DNA of 64,000 nt from Cellulomonas chengniuliangii. Lineage in GTDB: Bacteria; Actinomycetota; Actinomycetes; Actinomycetales; Cellulomonadaceae. The stretch is from assembly GCF_024508335.1 (NCBI RefSeq), contig NZ_CP101988.1:3100001-3164000 (forward strand), written 5' to 3'. Position 1 is the first letter of the stretch, and the number at the start of each line of letters is the position of its first letter. This document shows, piece by piece, positions 63,107 through 64,000 of the stretch. The position numbers and the translations under genes are program-made. Below the pieces are notes generated by a model, which searched no databases, had not been told where the DNA came from, and saw only the letters and a program-made list of their open reading frames with translations.

Positions 63107-64000
63107 GCGCGGTCCGCACCGCCGAAAGCCGCGACCACGGCGCCCACGGGCCGCCCGTGGCCCAGCACGTCGACCCGCCCGGCCCTGTCGAGGGCGCCGA
63201 CGTCGACCCCCGCCATCTGGTCCGCGCCGGCCACCCGCAAGGCTGCGCGGAGGATCGCCGGCCGAGGCCGGGCGCTGCCGTCAGCCACCTTGAACGCGAG
63301 CGCCGAGCCGTCGGGCAGCGCGGCCGCGTACACGCCCTCGGCGCCGTCCTTCGCGACAAGGCCGGGCGCCGCGCGCATCACGTCGGTGGCGTCGCGGCCG
63401 GTCCCGGCGACGTGCCACGGGTGCGCGCTCATCGCGGCGGCCACCCGGGCCTCGGGGGTCCCGGGGGCTGCCTGCGGCGCGCGGGCGATCGTGGCGAAGG
63501 CGCGCGCGAGGCCGCTCAGTGACGTCGAGAACAACGGCGCGCCGCAGCCGTCCACGGTGGGGTCGCCCGCGGGGCCGCCCGTGAGCTCGGCCAGCGTCTG
63601 GCGCACGGCGCGCTGCAACGGGTGGTCCAGCTCCCGGTAGGCGCCGGTGTCCCAGCCCGCGGCCACGCAGGTCGCGAGCATCGCGGCGTGCTTGCCGGAG
63701 CAGTTCTGCGCCACCGGCTCCGGCCCGCGGCCGGCGCGCTGCCAGTCCAGCGCCGCGGCGGGGTCCAGCGGCAGGGTCGGCGTGTTCTGCAGCGCGGACT
63801 CGTCGAGGCCCGCCCCCGCGAGGATCGCCCGGACCTCCTCGAGGTGCCCCGGCTCCGCGTTGTGGCTCGCGGCGGCCAGCGCGAGCTGGGCTCCGCGCAG
63901 GTCCAGGCCGCTGCGCAGCATCGCGACGGCTTGCAAGGGCTTCAACGACGAGCGCGCGTACACGACCTTGTCCGGGTCGCCCAGCGCGAGCCGCACCGCG
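63103..64000 (-). CDS. Asparaginase II family protein (N-terminus outside the window)
   Basis: About 299 residues are visible and the frame is open through the window end, so the N-terminus is missing. Conserved blocks: [60 protein letters not shown] and [20 protein letters not shown]. These match the AnsA-like, serine-lactamase-fold L-asparaginase II family of rhizobia and actinobacteria, which hydrolyses asparagine to aspartate and ammonia. It is translationally coupled to dtd. Confidence 0.88.
   Translation of the reverse strand, partial: AVRLALGDPDKVVYARSSLKPLQAVAMLRSGLDLRGAQLALAAASHNAEPGHLEEVRAILAGAGLDESALQNTPTLPLDPAAALDWQRAGRGPEPVAQNCSGKHAAMLATCVAAGWDTGAYRELDHPLQRAVRQTLAELTGGPAGDPTVDGCGAPLFSTSLSGLARAFATIARAPQAAPGTPEARVAAAMSAHPWHVAGTGRDATDVMRAAPGLVAKDGAEGVYAAALPDGSALAFKVADGSARPRPAILRAALRVAGADQMAGVDVGALDRAGRVDVLGHGRPVGAVVAAFGGADRA

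Overview
The window is high-GC DNA (codon third positions almost all G or C) and reads as an actinobacterium of the order Micrococcales, most like a Cellulomonas-type plant-polysaccharide degrader. This rests on an actinobacterial tad pilus locus beside a DEAD/DEAH helicase, mycothiol synthase, ClpC, a secreted mannanase with a CBM2 module, and GH51 and GH95 enzymes. The genus is inferred, not shown. I see no rRNA, tRNA, CRISPR array, insertion sequence, phage or origin.

Layout. 1-5.6 kb: end of a helicase gene convergent with a tightly overlapped tad operon (CpaE/Ssd-like, TadA, TadB, TadC, Flp-like pilin, TadE, TadE-like). 5.6-16.6 kb: carbon and carboxylate genes: HAD-IB phosphatase, a degenerate Fic protein, ACT-malic enzyme, an FNT channel, an OFA-type MFS carrier with a 68-residue partner, a membrane protein, acetyl-CoA synthetase and a DUF2079 protein. 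16.8-18.3 kb: secreted beta-mannanase followed by strong hairpins. 18.4-24.5 kb: mshD-ppk1-mutT1-like operon facing a Pit phosphate transporter with its DUF47 partner. 25-33.4 kb: sugar use (sugar porter, Gfo/Idh dehydrogenase, GH51 arabinofuranosidase, FadR-type regulator, GH95). 33.5-36.8 kb: clpC and a thioesterase.

36.8-59.1 kb is the most interesting part: about 22 kb of genes all on the minus strand. In transcription order: a LacI-type regulator, two tandem ureohydrolases with histidine-rich N-termini, a peptide/nickel-type binding protein, an MFS carrier, two complete peptide/nickel-type ABC systems, urease (UreA, a UreB-UreC fusion, UreF, UreG with a histidine-rich tail, UreD; no UreE) and an ArgJ/OAT2-like acetyltransferase. 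The ureohydrolases look less like agmatinases than like the Ni-dependent guanidine hydrolase family. I infer a route from guanidine or a guanidino compound to urea to ammonia, packaged with its own nickel supply and uptake.

59.2-64 kb: YqeY-like protein, an alpha/beta hydrolase, a macrodomain protein, a UPF0324/YeiH putative sulfate exporter with a 54-residue partner, D-aminoacyl-tRNA deacylase, and an asparaginase cut by the window end. Upstream of the YeiH pair lies a short reading frame ending Cys-Arg-Cys-Arg-stop, with inverted repeats after it, which looks like a cysteine-responsive attenuator.
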